From positions 1-64,000 of the forward strand of contig JAEOTR010000041.1 in assembly GCA_016839705.1 (NCBI GenBank): a stretch of DNA of 64,000 nt. The letters run 5' to 3'. A program made the translations under genes and the position numbers. This document shows, piece by piece, positions 46,282-55,942 of the stretch. The DNA comes from Promethearchaeota archaeon (lineage in GTDB: Archaea > Asgardarchaeota > Lokiarchaeia > Sigyniarchaeales > SOKP01). The notes under the pieces are model-generated. The model was not told the origin of the DNA, ran no database searches, and worked only from the letters and a program-made list of their open reading frames with translations. The first letter of the stretch is position 1, and each line of letters opens with the position of its first letter.

Positions 46282-47490
46282 TCAAATAATAATATCAACG
46301 ATGTTTTGTTGTAGTATTTGTGGCATTAGTCCGAATGCCTCTATCCCATCAACCGAAATGGCATTTGGGAATGCTTTTTTCATTATATTATATGCTCCAT
46401 TCACGTCAGCATTGAGTAGAACACCTTTGGAGGTTTTGAACAGACCTCTGGAAATTCTTTTTCCTACATAGGTTTCATGTTTTCCAATCGGTTCATTATC
46501 CAAGAAAGAGCATTTAGAAGTATGATTTTCATTAACAGTTAAAACATGAATTCCTTTTAATTGAGCTTTATATTCGATTTGTTTTACTAATTTCAAGAAA
46601 GGGATTTGCACAAATTTCTGATTATTTTTTTTTCCAATATTAATCTTCTGCTTCCATCCATGATTATAACCTATTATAATTGTTCCAATGTTATGTAAAG
46701 TGCAATATTCAATTATACTCTTAGAGATTCGATGAAATAATGTAGTAAGTTTATTGTTTCGAGTTAAATGGAGTTTTTGAATCCGTTTTGTATCATTAAA
46801 ATTGCCTTTCTTACTTTCAATACTCCTATAATATGCTAATTGCTTGTTATAATATTGATTTATAGATTTTATCATCCCACCCTTAATAATAAATGGTTTA
46901 CATCCATTATTATTTACAGCAGTTATGAGATTATTTAATCCTAAATCAATGCTTAGCAAATGATCTTTATCTAATCTTAAATCATTCTCTTTTTTTTCAT
47001 AAACAAGCTCAACTTTATATTTTACTCCTAAAGGGATTATCCTTACTTCTTTTAATCTTTCTGTAATTCTTGTTTTAATTGGGTTAATATTTACTCTTTT
47101 TGGAAAGTGTATATATCCTTGTTTTATCGTGCATTGCTGATTGGTGAAAATTACTACAGATTCCCCCTTTTTCTTTTTATATCCTGGAATTTTAGGTCTT
47201 CTTTTAAATTTCCTAAAATCAAGCCTATACTCCTTGAGACCTTTAAAATATGATTTCCAATTTCTGTTCACGTATTTGAGGATTTGCTGTGATGTCTGAG
47301 AAGGAAGACTTTGGTAAGCTTGTTTGTTTTTAAGAATGAAATCTAAGTCATAATAAGTTAAAAGATTATTGAGATTAAAAAAATCTTGTCTAACATACCA
47401 ATTAGCTAAATTGTAAAGGTTTTTAGCTAAATGACATATTGTTGATAATTCTAATGAATATTCTACTTGGATAACTTCAGTTAATCTCAT
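46282..47490 (-). mobile_element. tnpB: TnpB, IS200/IS605-type RNA-guided nuclease (OrfB), stand-alone
   Basis: 402 residues. RuvC-I is SIDLGLNNL (Asp) and RuvC-III NADVNGAYNIM (Asp). The usual RuvC-II IVxE glutamate is absent (IIIGYNHGWKQ); a Glu in NENHTSKCSFLDNE downstream probably substitutes, as reported for TnpB groups with relocated catalytic residues. The zinc-ribbon cysteines are reduced to one. No tnpA is present, so it depends on a transposase in trans. The guide RNA would be expected at the 3' end of the gene, near 46250-46400 on the minus strand. The element abuts the last gene of the unknown operon and may have inserted behind it. ATG start. Confidence 0.9.
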
Positions 47491-47642
47491 TTTAATACTA
47501 GTGAAAAACCATTGCTATTTAATGAAATATAGTATCCATAATAACTGATTTTTCCAATAATAATATCAAATGAATACAAAAGATATAACTTATGGAAAAT
47601 ATATTTACTATAAAATAAATTAAAAAATTTGAAAATAAATTG

Positions 47643-48059
47643 TTAGTCTTCAAGATCCATTTTAAATTGCTCGTAAATTTTTCTAACTCTGTCTGCCGAA
47701 GGCCCTTCTCCACGTACGCCTGATTCATCGACTATAATTTTCCCACTCAATATTGAGATTATGTTTTGATCTTCAATATAATTCACATGTCCTTTCGAGA
47801 AAATAGTGGCTATCCGTTCGCTAAGCGCAACCATAGGAAAGGGTTCTTCTTCTAAACTCACAAAATTATAAAAATTACTCCTTATAAACAATTTTGGGAA
47901 TGTTTTATTTTTTTCATTTTTCACATTAATAAGGATAAGGTTTGAATCTTCTGAGATTCCTTTTAATTGGCCAACAAAAAATTTATCCTTATCAATGTAT
48001 ACTTTAACGATTTTATCAATAAGCGTTGCTAACTCAGTATTATATTGTCTAAATGACAT
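47643..48059 (-). CDS. Lsm/Sm-like domain protein with C-terminal extension
   Basis: 138 residues. The first 75 have an Sm-like five-strand pattern: IDKIVKVYIDKDKFFVGQLKGISEDSNLILIN (Sm1), then FPKLFIRSNFYNFVSLEE (Sm2). The C-terminal 60 residues form an extension (IISILSGKIIVDESGVRGEGPSADRVRKIYEQF) known from a subset of archaeal Lsm-like proteins. It probably forms an RNA-binding ring. ATG start. Transcribed alone, with hypB upstream in the same direction (63 bp). Confidence 0.75.
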   Translation of the reverse strand: MSFRQYNTELATLIDKIVKVYIDKDKFFVGQLKGISEDSNLILINVKNEKNKTFPKLFIRSNFYNFVSLEEEPFPMVALSERIATIFSKGHVNYIEDQNIISILSGKIIVDESGVRGEGPSADRVRKIYEQFKMDLED

Positions 48060-48122
48060 AATTCATACAACAGAACATTTTTACTTATTATAATATTATT
48101 TTCTTTCGTTTTTATTCTTAAT

Positions 48123-48779
48123 TTAAATAAATAACTCATTTATTAGTTTCTCAATATTTTCTTCAGTTAAAGCACTTGTTGTAATAATCTTAAGGTTTGG
48201 ATTGATTTTTTCTGCATCTTTTATCATTTCTTCTATGTTTACATCCATTACATCTCTTAAATCTATTTTATTAATTACTGCTATATCCGAAGACTTGAAC
48301 AACATTGGATGTTTGCGTATAACCCATGGACCTTCTGTTATAGAAACTATAACTACTCTCTTATCAGCACCTAGTATAAAATCTGATGGGCAGATTAAAT
48401 TCCCAACATTCTCAATAAAAAGAATATCAATCTGCTGTAAATCATGATTTTTTATTACCTGCGAAATATGATACGAATTTAACGAACACTCTCTACCGGT
48501 GTTAATTTGAATTGAGGTAACTCCATGTTTACTAATTCTATCGGCATCAATTCTTGTAGTTACATCACCATTAATAACAAGAATTCGATATTCCTTGGAG
48601 ACCCTCCTTATTATCGCTTCGATTAGTGCTGTTTTTCCTGCACCAATTGCTCCTACGAAATCAATAGATTTTATTTTAAGTTCGTTTAAAACCTTCCTAT
48701 TTTTTTCAGCTAATCTATCATTATTAGCAAGTAAATCCTCATTTAACTCAATTACTTTGGAGATCTCCTTGTCAGACAT
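48123..48779 (-). CDS. hypB: Hydrogenase/urease nickel-insertion GTPase HypB
   Basis: A SIMIBI-class GTPase that helps load nickel into NiFe hydrogenase. Walker A is GAIGAGKTAL; INGDVTTRIDADRI, FIENVGNLICPSDF (G3) and VINKIDL (G4) are all HypB signatures. The metal site, usually G-x-x-C-H, reads GRECSLNSYH here: Cys kept, adjacent His changed to Ser. No histidine-rich N-terminus exists. No hydrogenase or other hyp genes are in the window, so it is an orphan here. ATG at 48779 is preferred over TTG two codons earlier. Confidence 0.93.
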   Translation of the reverse strand: MSDKEISKVIELNEDLLANNDRLAEKNRKVLNELKIKSIDFVGAIGAGKTALIEAIIRRVSKEYRILVINGDVTTRIDADRISKHGVTSIQINTGRECSLNSYHISQVIKNHDLQQIDILFIENVGNLICPSDFILGADKRVVIVSITEGPWVIRKHPMLFKSSDIAVINKIDLRDVMDVNIEEMIKDAEKINPNLKIITTSALTEENIEKLINELFI

Positions 48780-48880
48780 TATCAAATTTTTATATATGAG
48801 TTGAAATCAAATAAATTACGAAAATAAAATCATTGTCATTGATATTTTTTATGGATATAAAAGAAAAGTTACAAAATCTT

Positions 48881-49834
48881 TTATCTCCCTAATTGGATTC
48901 TATATACAATGTATGCTCCCAAAATCCCACCTAGATCCGGTAAATAAAACAAAATATATATAGGATCACTAAGCGCAAGTAATAACCCCGGCAATAATCT
49001 GAACAGGATTATTATATATAAAAATGTTCTTCCTTTCAATCTAATTGGAAGAAAATACATCATTGCAGTAATCTGTTGATTCATAATAGGAAAAAGTGAA
49101 TAAGACAATATTCCTAATATTCCACCCCACGCAAATCCAACAAATATTGAATTCTCAATCCTATCTATTGGTATATAAAAATGCAAAGATAATCTCATTA
49201 TAATATAAAACAACGCAGAAAATAAGCTACTTATGATATACAACTTAAATAAAAATTTAGGGCCTTTTCTTGCTTCAATATTTCTTGCCATAAAATAAAG
49301 AAACATTAACATTATAATCAATAAGAAAAATCCAAAAAAATCAATTTCACTTATAAAAAGACTTGTAATAAATGTATGGTAAGTAAAATCAAAGATTAGA
49401 CCGTATAAACTCAAATAAATATATTGAGGAAGCCCATAAAGACCAAAAATTATCCCAACAATTGAAAAAACGATAATCATTACAAATAATGTCTTTGTGC
49501 CTGAAAATTGAGTAGACTTTTTATAAAGTTGTTGGCTACTCTCATAAGTCTTTAAGGTTTTCTTTCTTTCTCGATCCTGTCTTTTTAGATATTTTTTTAA
49601 TGCCTTTGGGCCTTGATCTAAATATTCTTGAGATTTAGGTTTTTGTAAATCTACATCTGGATAGCGTTTCTTTGTGCTTTTTGGAGTGGTGGGTGCAACT
49701 GATACATGCTTTAATTCAAATGTACATTCATGATTTTCAGGCAATCTATGTTTCTTACAAAAAGTTCCACCACAATATTTACAAGTAAAAGGTAGATATC
49801 CAATCTGTTCACCACAAAACTCACAATACGTCAA
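48881..49834 (-). CDS. AN1-type zinc finger fused to a rhomboid-like pseudoprotease
   Basis: 317 residues. The N-terminus has C-x2-C-x10-C-x2-C-x4-C-x2-H-x5-H-x-C, an exact AN1 finger (residues 4-37). A charged linker (about 45-110) leads to six or so membrane helices from 115 to the end. The layout follows rhomboid proteins, but the GxSG serine motif reads GFAWGG and the second catalytic region DLGGILGAY has Asp-Leu in place of His-Leu. So it should be inactive, like iRhoms or derlins. In eukaryotes AN1 fingers work with ubiquitin, and derlins with membrane-protein quality control. TTG start. Next to another AN1-protease gene. Confidence 0.7.
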   Translation of the reverse strand: MTYCEFCGEQIGYLPFTCKYCGGTFCKKHRLPENHECTFELKHVSVAPTTPKSTKKRYPDVDLQKPKSQEYLDQGPKALKKYLKRQDRERKKTLKTYESSQQLYKKSTQFSGTKTLFVMIIVFSIVGIIFGLYGLPQYIYLSLYGLIFDFTYHTFITSLFISEIDFFGFFLLIIMLMFLYFMARNIEARKGPKFLFKLYIISSLFSALFYIIMRLSLHFYIPIDRIENSIFVGFAWGGILGILSYSLFPIMNQQITAMMYFLPIRLKGRTFLYIIILFRLLPGLLLALSDPIYILFYLPDLGGILGAYIVYRIQLGR

Positions 49835-50013
49835 TATGAATCACAGTAGAATTTTTCAATCGTTTACCTTTTGGTTTGATAAAAAAGTACCCATAATATA
49901 ATTTTAAAAAATTATTATCCTTGATAATTTTTTAGGTTTTTTTTGTTATTTTAAATTATTATTTGAATTTCTAAGTCTTCAAAAAGAAATTCAGATTGTA
50001 AATCAACTGAAGA

Positions 50014-50979
50014 TTAAAGTGTTATACCACCTTGAGTTAGAACTAAAGTTACAATCAACATTCCCACCAGAGATACGGCTAAGAATATGTAGACTTTTTT
50101 GTTCCACTTCCAAATATTTTGACCATCCAAAATCCCAATGGGGATCATATTAAACGAACCTAACATGAAATTTAAATAAGCAGAAACTACAAATAGGGGA
50201 CCTAATGGGTTAAGGCTTGAAGGGATTAAAAAAGCTATAATAAATAGAATAATCCCATAAACAAGGTTTACAGATGGTCCCGCTGCTTTACATAAACCTG
50301 TTTTTTTACTCACCTTTTCTAGCCCTAAAACTACAACTGCACCTGGTAAAGCTAAAGAAGGTATTGGTATATTTAATAGTCCAGCAACTAGTGAAATAAC
50401 AGTCAATAGCATACCGAATGTAAGAAGTCGAAATTTTGTCTGCAATTTAAAACGTAAAGCTACTTGTCGATGACCGAATTCATGGAAAAGAAAAGCTGTC
50501 ATGTAGATACCTGCTAGCATAAATGTTGTCCAACCATAACCTATGGCAAATAGAACTGGATCATAAAAGATCATAACTCCTATAACGAAAATCAAAACTG
50601 AGGCTATTACAAAATGTATTAACTCTGATAAATGTGGAAATAAGATTCCCTTAAACTTTATCCCGGAATCGGGTTCAAAAGCATTTGCAGGAACGTGAGT
50701 TTCTTGACGAAACCATGTATAAGTCCCGTCTGTTGTCCCACGAGCTACACCCGGAGGTGATTGTTGATACTCCTGTACATGGTGAGTGGGTGAAATTTGA
50801 GTAGATTCAGTATAAGAACTCGTAGGAGGTTGCACTTGTGGAATATTCAGAGCCTCCCTGACAATATTACATTCATGATCTATTGGATCTTTATGAAAAG
50901 AACAATAATCTTGACTACAATTGCTACAAAAAAAAGGTTCTCCCATAATTTCATTTCCACAGTGAGCACATCTTACCAT
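50014..50979 (-). CDS. AN1-type zinc finger fused to a site-2 protease (M50)
   Basis: 321 residues. The AN1 finger occupies residues 4-37 (C-x2-C-x10-C-x2-C-x4-C-x2-H-x5-H-x-C). A Pro/Ser/Thr-rich linker leads to a six-helix membrane domain with FLFHEFGHRQVALR, the HExxH-type zinc site, and NMIPIGILDGQ, matching NPxxxxDG that supplies the third ligand. Both active-site parts are intact, so this should cleave membrane proteins within the bilayer. It is collinear with the AN1-pseudorhomboid gene (180 bp). ATG start. Confidence 0.88.
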   Translation of the reverse strand: MVRCAHCGNEIMGEPFFCSNCSQDYCSFHKDPIDHECNIVREALNIPQVQPPTSSYTESTQISPTHHVQEYQQSPPGVARGTTDGTYTWFRQETHVPANAFEPDSGIKFKGILFPHLSELIHFVIASVLIFVIGVMIFYDPVLFAIGYGWTTFMLAGIYMTAFLFHEFGHRQVALRFKLQTKFRLLTFGMLLTVISLVAGLLNIPIPSLALPGAVVVLGLEKVSKKTGLCKAAGPSVNLVYGIILFIIAFLIPSSLNPLGPLFVVSAYLNFMLGSFNMIPIGILDGQNIWKWNKKVYIFLAVSLVGMLIVTLVLTQGGITL

Positions 50980-51172
50980 TATTATAACCTAATATTATGA
51001 AATTTTTTTTGTGTTATTTTTTAATTAATTTATTATTAAATTCCAAATTTAAAACTTTATTTAGATAGTTAGAGACACTTTTCTTCTGTGCTTATTAACC
51101 TTGTTTTTGCTAAATTTTATTAATGTAAAGTTTACTATTTTAGTAGAGTTAAAGGATTTATAAGTGAGTGTG

Positions 51173-51325
51173 ATGAGTGAGGAAGAAGAACAAGATGAAA
51201 AATCTCTAGAAGAGGAACGACAAAAACTAGCTGAATTAGGTGTGGATAACACTTGGGGATTACTGACATCTGGTGAAAAAAAGAAAGAAGAACCGGAAAA
51301 GAAACCTTTTAGAGGTTTCAAATAA
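51173..51325 (+). CDS. Small acidic protein of unknown function
   Basis: 50 residues: an acidic N-terminus (MSEEEEQDEKSLEEERQKLAELG), a central NTWGLLTSGEKKK and a basic end PFRGFK. In-frame GTG codons at 51164 and 51170 are alternative starts. Codon use is like the neighbours and Glu/Lys composition is typical of real small archaeal proteins. The larger antisense frame over the same bases is a poly-Ser artefact. Unknown role. Confidence 0.6.
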   Translation: MSEEEEQDEKSLEEERQKLAELGVDNTWGLLTSGEKKKEEPEKKPFRGFK

Positions 51326-51416
51326 AAATATAAAACTTTCCTATTTTTACAGAAACAGAATGTAATTATATTTCTAATTACTTAGTATAATTATTATAAC
51401 TTATATAGAAGTCGGG

Positions 51417-51671
51417 TTGATACATACGAAAAAATCAAAAAGAACAGTGTATTGCCCAACCTGTGAGTGTGAAGTTGTATTACGCAGAAAGAATTTTGAA
51501 CACCAATATCATGAGTTACTTTGCTTTCTTGTAATCCTTACAATGGGTATTGGATTTATTATTTATTATCTGTTAAAACATAGCAAAAAACCTAATACAT
51601 GTCCTAATTGTGAAACTGAATTTGACTTGGAAACCCATAAAGAGATTATTATTAAAGAAAGAGATTTTTAA
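51417..51671 (+). CDS. Small membrane protein with split zinc ribbon
   Basis: 84 residues. CPTCEC near the N-terminus and CPNCE near the C-terminus flank one transmembrane hairpin or helix (LLCFLVILTMGIGFIIYYLL, about 35-54). For the four cysteines to share one zinc, both ends must be on the same side, so the hydrophobic stretch would be a re-entrant loop; otherwise each pair serves dimer contacts. Function unknown. TTG start. Confidence 0.6.
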   Translation: MIHTKKSKRTVYCPTCECEVVLRRKNFEHQYHELLCFLVILTMGIGFIIYYLLKHSKKPNTCPNCETEFDLETHKEIIIKERDF

Positions 51672-51714
51672 ATTCACTACATGACGAAATTGGTAATAAT
51701 TAGACAAAAGAACT

Positions 51715-51975
51715 CTATTTTATTTTCATTTCCTTTTTGCATCTTGGACAAATTTTATCATCTTCAGATAACTGCTTTTTCATAATTATCTTTTGATATT
51801 TGCATTTCGAATTAGGACATGTAAGAGTATATTTTGATAACTTAATATTTGATTTTTCAGGGACTTTAGCGTTATTAGTTTTACTCTCGATTTTTTTCTT
51901 TAGACTTGGAATTGGTGTCTTTCCTTTTGGCTTTAATTCTTCATCCTCTGGTTTAAGCCACTTGTCTAATCCCAC
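51715..51975 (-). CDS. Small zinc-ribbon protein
   Basis: 86 residues. A basic, disordered N-terminal half precedes a C-terminal zinc ribbon with CPNSKC and CPRCKK (C-x4-C and C-x2-C). The KYQKIIMKK strand between suggests a nucleic-acid-binding ribbon. GTG start. Collinear with the SAM synthetase gene upstream (110 bp). Function unknown. Confidence 0.6.
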   Translation of the reverse strand: MGLDKWLKPEDEELKPKGKTPIPSLKKKIESKTNNAKVPEKSNIKLSKYTLTCPNSKCKYQKIIMKKQLSEDDKICPRCKKEMKIK

Positions 51976-52085
51976 TTGATACTCACTTTAAAAATGCTCT
52001 CTATCAGTAATAAGGAAAAATAGAGCTTTAATATATTTTATAAAAAAGAGAAAAAAATAAAAATTTGTTTATCAAAATTTTCGAA

Positions 52086-53330
52086 TTAGAAGACTTGTAC
52101 CTTTCCTGCTATTAAACGTCTTCTTAAGTCAAGAAAACTATCCTTGCTCATTTTTTCCTCAAAAACTTCATTCGCAATCTTTCTTACCGACTCAAAATTA
52201 ACATTTTCCGCTTCGATTAATTCTATACTCGCGATCCAAGGATCCGTAATAGGCCTTCCTATCTGAGAGAGCAATTTTACATGAGCTTCTGCTATGTCAC
52301 CTTGACCTAGTTGAAAAATTTCTCTTGCGATTTCCGTACTCAATACATTATAAAGTTTTCCCACATGATTAACTGGGTTTTTTCCACAAACCGCTTCTAA
52401 ACTCATAGTTCGGCAAGGAGTAATAAGGCCATTAGACCTATTGCCACGTCCTACTTCTCCATCATCTCCTGCTTCTGCTGAAGTGCCCGTAATTGTAAGA
52501 TACATGATTCCTTTCTCAATATTATCTGCGACATTAACCTGACAAGTAACATCGCGTTCTGGAATGATATCTGAAGCTAAATCTAAAACAGCGTCTTTAA
52601 TTTGATTTGTGTAACTCATATATTCACTTGCGTCTTCTATATATTTACTTACCATTGCTGCTGCTACGGTTATCCCAACTTCATCTCCAATTCTCTCCAC
52701 CATTATTTTAATATCCTCACCAGAACCTTTGCACTTCTTTTTGAATTTATTTGAATTAATCATCCTTTCAGCTTCTAAAGCAATTTTTTCAACATCAGAA
52801 TATGGGGCATAGCCCACTCCGAAACTAGTATCATTAGCAAGTGGAATATCCTCAGTATGATGTGATTCATCAAAAACTCCGGTTAAATCTATCGACCCGG
52901 GTCTAACCGCATAATCAAACTGAATATCTCGGTTTAAATCAAGGTTTCTAAATATTTCAGATAGTACTTTACGTTGTGTTTCAATACAGATAGTTGCGAC
53001 AGGAATATAATCGAGTTTATTAGACCCATCAGAACATTCTGTAAGAATTTGGTGTATTGCCCTTCCAACAATCAAGAAATATTGTGGTTGGATGATTAAG
53101 CCTCCACCAAATTCTGGTTTTGCAGTTCCTCCAACAAGAGCCGCTTTATCAACATTATGGTGGTACACACGATCGTAATTTTCAAGATAATAAGCACACA
53201 AGGCTCTTGAGCAGGCATCAGCAACTGCATCGCAAACCGTATCAGGATGTCCAATACCTTTCCTTTCAACAAGCTCCGGAAATTCGCTTTTTTCTATTGG
53301 TAAAAAACCGGCTTTCGTTACCTTTAACAC
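52086..53330 (-). CDS. mat: S-adenosylmethionine synthetase, archaeal type
   Basis: 414 residues. Makes SAM from methionine and ATP. The archaeal enzyme family is recognised by [17 protein letters not shown] near the N-terminus, [30 protein letters not shown] and [21 protein letters not shown], followed by [16 protein letters not shown]. Full length. GTG start. SAM is used by the many methyltransferases and radical SAM proteins in the window. Confidence 0.96.
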   Translation of the reverse strand: MLKVTKAGFLPIEKSEFPELVERKGIGHPDTVCDAVADACSRALCAYYLENYDRVYHHNVDKAALVGGTAKPEFGGGLIIQPQYFLIVGRAIHQILTECSDGSNKLDYIPVATICIETQRKVLSEIFRNLDLNRDIQFDYAVRPGSIDLTGVFDESHHTEDIPLANDTSFGVGYAPYSDVEKIALEAERMINSNKFKKKCKGSGEDIKIMVERIGDEVGITVAAAMVSKYIEDASEYMSYTNQIKDAVLDLASDIIPERDVTCQVNVADNIEKGIMYLTITGTSAEAGDDGEVGRGNRSNGLITPCRTMSLEAVCGKNPVNHVGKLYNVLSTEIAREIFQLGQGDIAEAHVKLLSQIGRPITDPWIASIELIEAENVNFESVRKIANEVFEEKMSKDSFLDLRRRLIAGKVQVF

Positions 53331-53544
53331 AAAATATCAACTTTTACTTAGTTCGTTTTTTAAAATTATTTATTAAAAAGGTCCTTATTGTAAATATTTT
53401 ATCTTTATTAAATGAAAAATGCTGTTATTGCATTTTATATAACTGCTAAATATTGCATGATTTATATATTTTGTAACTATAATATGCATAATTGATATAT
53501 TTTTTATAATTATAAAACTAAGAAAGATTTTTGAGTCAAATAGA

Positions 53545-54117
53545 ATGCAGAAATTTCCATCTTTAAGCGAAATAAAACCTTTAAGGAAAAAATTAAATAT
53601 AAGCCAAAAAGAACTTGCTTTTGAAATGAAATTAACTCAGTCCACTATCTCAAGAATTGAAAGTGGTACAGTTGATCCTCCATATTCTAAAGTTAAAAAC
53701 ATATTTGAATATTTAGAGAGTGAACGCATAGCTCGTAAGAAATCAAAAAAGCAAGCTAAAGATATAATGACTCGTACAATCATTTCTATCAAGCCTAATT
53801 CATCAATAAGAGATGCTGTAGAATTAATGAATCAACATGGATATTCTCAACTCCCCTTATTAGAGCAAAATGATAATTTTGGAAGCATTACATCGAAAAA
53901 AATTCAGAAATATATAACTGACAACCCTGAGATTCTTGGCGCTGATGTGTCCCTTATAAAAGAATTACCATTTCCTGAAGTTGATGAGAATTGGAATGTA
54001 AAGGATATTTCAGATTTACTTGTGAAATATTCCGCTGTATTGGTAAAAAATGAAACACATAATATTGTTGGAATAATTACAGATGCTGATTTTCTCAAAC
54101 TTTCTGGTAACTTTTAA
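53545..54117 (+). CDS. Helix-turn-helix regulator with tandem CBS domains
   Basis: 190 residues. An Xre-type HTH fills residues 8-60 (LRKKLNISQKELAFEMKLTQSTISRIESG). Two CBS motifs follow (KDIMTRTIISIKPNSSIRDAVELMNQHGYSQLPLL, then WNVKDISDLLVKYSAVLVKN ... VGIITDADFLKL). CBS pairs bind adenosyl nucleotides or SAM, so DNA binding is probably ligand controlled. It lies directly opposite the SAM synthetase gene, across a 214-bp divergent spacer, making that gene a reasonable target. ATG start. Confidence 0.88.
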   Translation: MQKFPSLSEIKPLRKKLNISQKELAFEMKLTQSTISRIESGTVDPPYSKVKNIFEYLESERIARKKSKKQAKDIMTRTIISIKPNSSIRDAVELMNQHGYSQLPLLEQNDNFGSITSKKIQKYITDNPEILGADVSLIKELPFPEVDENWNVKDISDLLVKYSAVLVKNETHNIVGIITDADFLKLSGNF

Positions 54118-54235
54118 TACATCACATGAAACCGTGCGAAAGATACGAAAATAGAATTGATTTAAAAATATAATACAACATTAACAACATAAAAAAAATT
54201 TATTTATAACTTACCATTTAAGTAAACGGGAATTG

Positions 54236-55237
54236 ATGACTAGCACTGTAATTGAAAAAGTTAACAACTTGTTAAAAAAGGCTAATTTTGAAACCTTTGT
54301 TTTAGGAAATTTTGCCACAAAGACGAGTAAATTTTGTTTTGATTTATTAGGAAAAAAGGATGATGTAGTGTTTAGTGTTAAAGTTTTTTCTAACATAGAT
54401 AACATAAATCCCGAAGTAATTCAAGATATCAAATCACTTTCTCTGATATTAAAGTCTAAACCATTATTGATAGGATTGAAGAACCGATATCAAAAATTAG
54501 AAGATAATACAATATACGTAAGAGATGGATTACCTTTCATAACCGTTAACACGTTCGAGAATATTCTAAATAACAATATCTTTCCATATGTTTTAGCTCG
54601 GAGAGGTGGCGGCGTAATATTTCTGAATGGATTTTTGATGAAAAAAATAAGAGAAGAACATTCAATAACAAGAAAAGAGTTATCAGAACAATTAGGAGTA
54701 GCTAAGAGAACTATTAGTGCCTATGAAAATGAAAGTATGCGTCCATCGGAGGAAATGGCAGAAAAAATTCTAAGCATCTTAGAAAATAATGAAATTTTCA
54801 AAAAAATAAACATTTTCAAATGGAAAATTAAATACGACATGGATGCCCAAGAAATTTCTGAAGAAAAAGAGTTAAGTGAATTTGAATCGCATATAAAAAC
54901 AATTATTGATGATATAGGATTATCGTCTTATTGGTATAAAAAAGCTACAGTTCCGTTCAAATTATCATTATTTTCCTCACTTAATCAAACAAAGAATGAT
55001 GGTTTTTATCCTCTCTTTTCTAACATCTCTGAAGATCAGAATAATGTTAATGAGATGAATTTTAACAGTTTGAAAATGTTCAATGATTTATTTCATAAAA
55101 CAGCGTTATATATTATCGATAATAATGTAAGAATACCCGGAGCTACTAAAAGAAAAGATATCCATGTTGTAAAAATAAAAAATCTGGAAGAAGTTAATGA
55201 TGAAGAAGAATTCATCGATCTCATTCAAGATTCATAA
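54236..55237 (+). CDS. Archaeal HTH-type transcriptional regulator with N-terminal nuclease-like domain
   Basis: 333 residues. Residues about 1-120 form a fold with strand-rich core (KFCFDLLGKKDDVVFSVKVF), like a restriction-endonuclease-type domain without clear active site, seen in the archaeal family of putative HTH regulators. An Xre-type HTH lies at about 135-190 (IREEHSITRKELSEQLGVAKRTISAYENESMRPS). The C-terminal 140 residues are less conserved. ATG at 54236 or TTG one codon earlier. Its stop is 13 bp before the RNase HII start, with a GGAG site in between for that gene. Confidence 0.82.
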   Translation: MTSTVIEKVNNLLKKANFETFVLGNFATKTSKFCFDLLGKKDDVVFSVKVFSNIDNINPEVIQDIKSLSLILKSKPLLIGLKNRYQKLEDNTIYVRDGLPFITVNTFENILNNNIFPYVLARRGGGVIFLNGFLMKKIREEHSITRKELSEQLGVAKRTISAYENESMRPSEEMAEKILSILENNEIFKKINIFKWKIKYDMDAQEISEEKELSEFESHIKTIIDDIGLSSYWYKKATVPFKLSLFSSLNQTKNDGFYPLFSNISEDQNNVNEMNFNSLKMFNDLFHKTALYIIDNNVRIPGATKRKDIHVVKIKNLEEVNDEEEFIDLIQDS

Positions 55238-55250
55238 GGAGAAATAAAAT

Positions 55251-55940
55251 TTGATCTGCGGTATTGACGAGGCTGGTAGAATATAATCTATCTCGGATTA
55301 TATACCAAAAGGCCCCGTAATTGGTCCTCTTGTGTTATGTGGAGTTTGCTATAAAGAATCCAATTTATCCTATTTAGAGCGGATTGGCGTAAAAGACTCT
55401 AAAAAATTAACTGCCAAAAGGAGGAGAATTTTAGCTAAATTAATAAAGGAATCGTGCCATTCATTTAAAATAATTGTCGTTCCTCCCCGAGAAATTGATG
55501 AAAGGGAAGAAAAAAGAATTACTCTGAATAAACTCGAGGAATTAAAAATGGCTGAAATTATTAGAGAATTAAAACCTGATACTATCTATATTGACGCAGT
55601 TGATGTAAATGAAGAAAGATTTACCCAATCAATCCTAGACCTCTTAAATTATAGCCCAAAAGAAATTATTTCAAAACATAAAGCTGATGACCTATTCCCT
55701 ATTGTATCTGCGGCTTCAATTATAGCAAAAGATAAAAGAGATGCATTAATTGAGGAATTAAAGGAAAAATATGGAGATTTCGGCTCTGGATATCCCTCAG
55801 ATTTAAGAACCACAGATTTTCTTCGGGAATATATAAAGAAAAAACAAAAAATACCCCCCTACGCGAGAAAAACATGGGATACAATAAAGAAAATAGTGGA
55901 TGAAGAATTAGGAAACAAAAAAATAACCGATTTTTTCTAA
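55251..55940 (+). CDS. rnhB: Ribonuclease HII, coding sequence interrupted by a 30-nt BHB intron
   Basis: RNase HII removes ribonucleotides from DNA and RNA primers. Exon 1 (55251-55279, TTG start after AAGGAG) encodes ICGIDEAGR and exon 2 (55310-55940) begins with GPVIGPLV; joined, they give the invariant GIDEAGRGPVIGPL motif with the first catalytic Asp and Glu. Between them 30 nt contain an in-frame TAA, so the unspliced mRNA cannot make the enzyme. The spliced protein is about 219 residues, normal length. Later active-site parts (IYIDAVDVNEERF, KADDLFPIVSAASIIAK) are intact. It ends in NKKITDFF, close to the PCNA-binding consensus. Convergent with the fibrillarin gene (2 bp). Confidence 0.92.
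55280..55309 (+). other. 30-nt BHB-type intron in the rnhB mRNA
   Basis: The insert forms an 8-bp perfect hairpin ATATAATC (55281-55288) with GATTATAT (55296-55303). Exon sequence TGGT (55274-55277) pairs with intron ACCA (55304-55307), giving the 4-bp central helix. The 3-nt bulges are AGA (55278-55280) and AAA (55308-55310). Cutting after the second base of each bulge removes exactly 30 nt and restores the AGA codon and reading frame. The outer helix GGC with GCC forms if the second bulge is 4 nt. The structure is of the same type as in the tRNA-Thr and tRNA-Leu introns here. Confidence 0.88.
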
Positions 55941-55942
55941 GT

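Noticed and set aside
51061..51321. 86-codon minus-strand frame over the small acidic gene
   Set aside because: It is a serine-rich mirror of a Glu-rich plus-strand gene that begins at a good start and has normal composition.
55332..55940. RNase HII as a shorter protein starting at GTG 55332
   Set aside because: This start drops the GxDExGRGP catalytic motif, which is present just upstream in two pieces separated by a spliceable insert.
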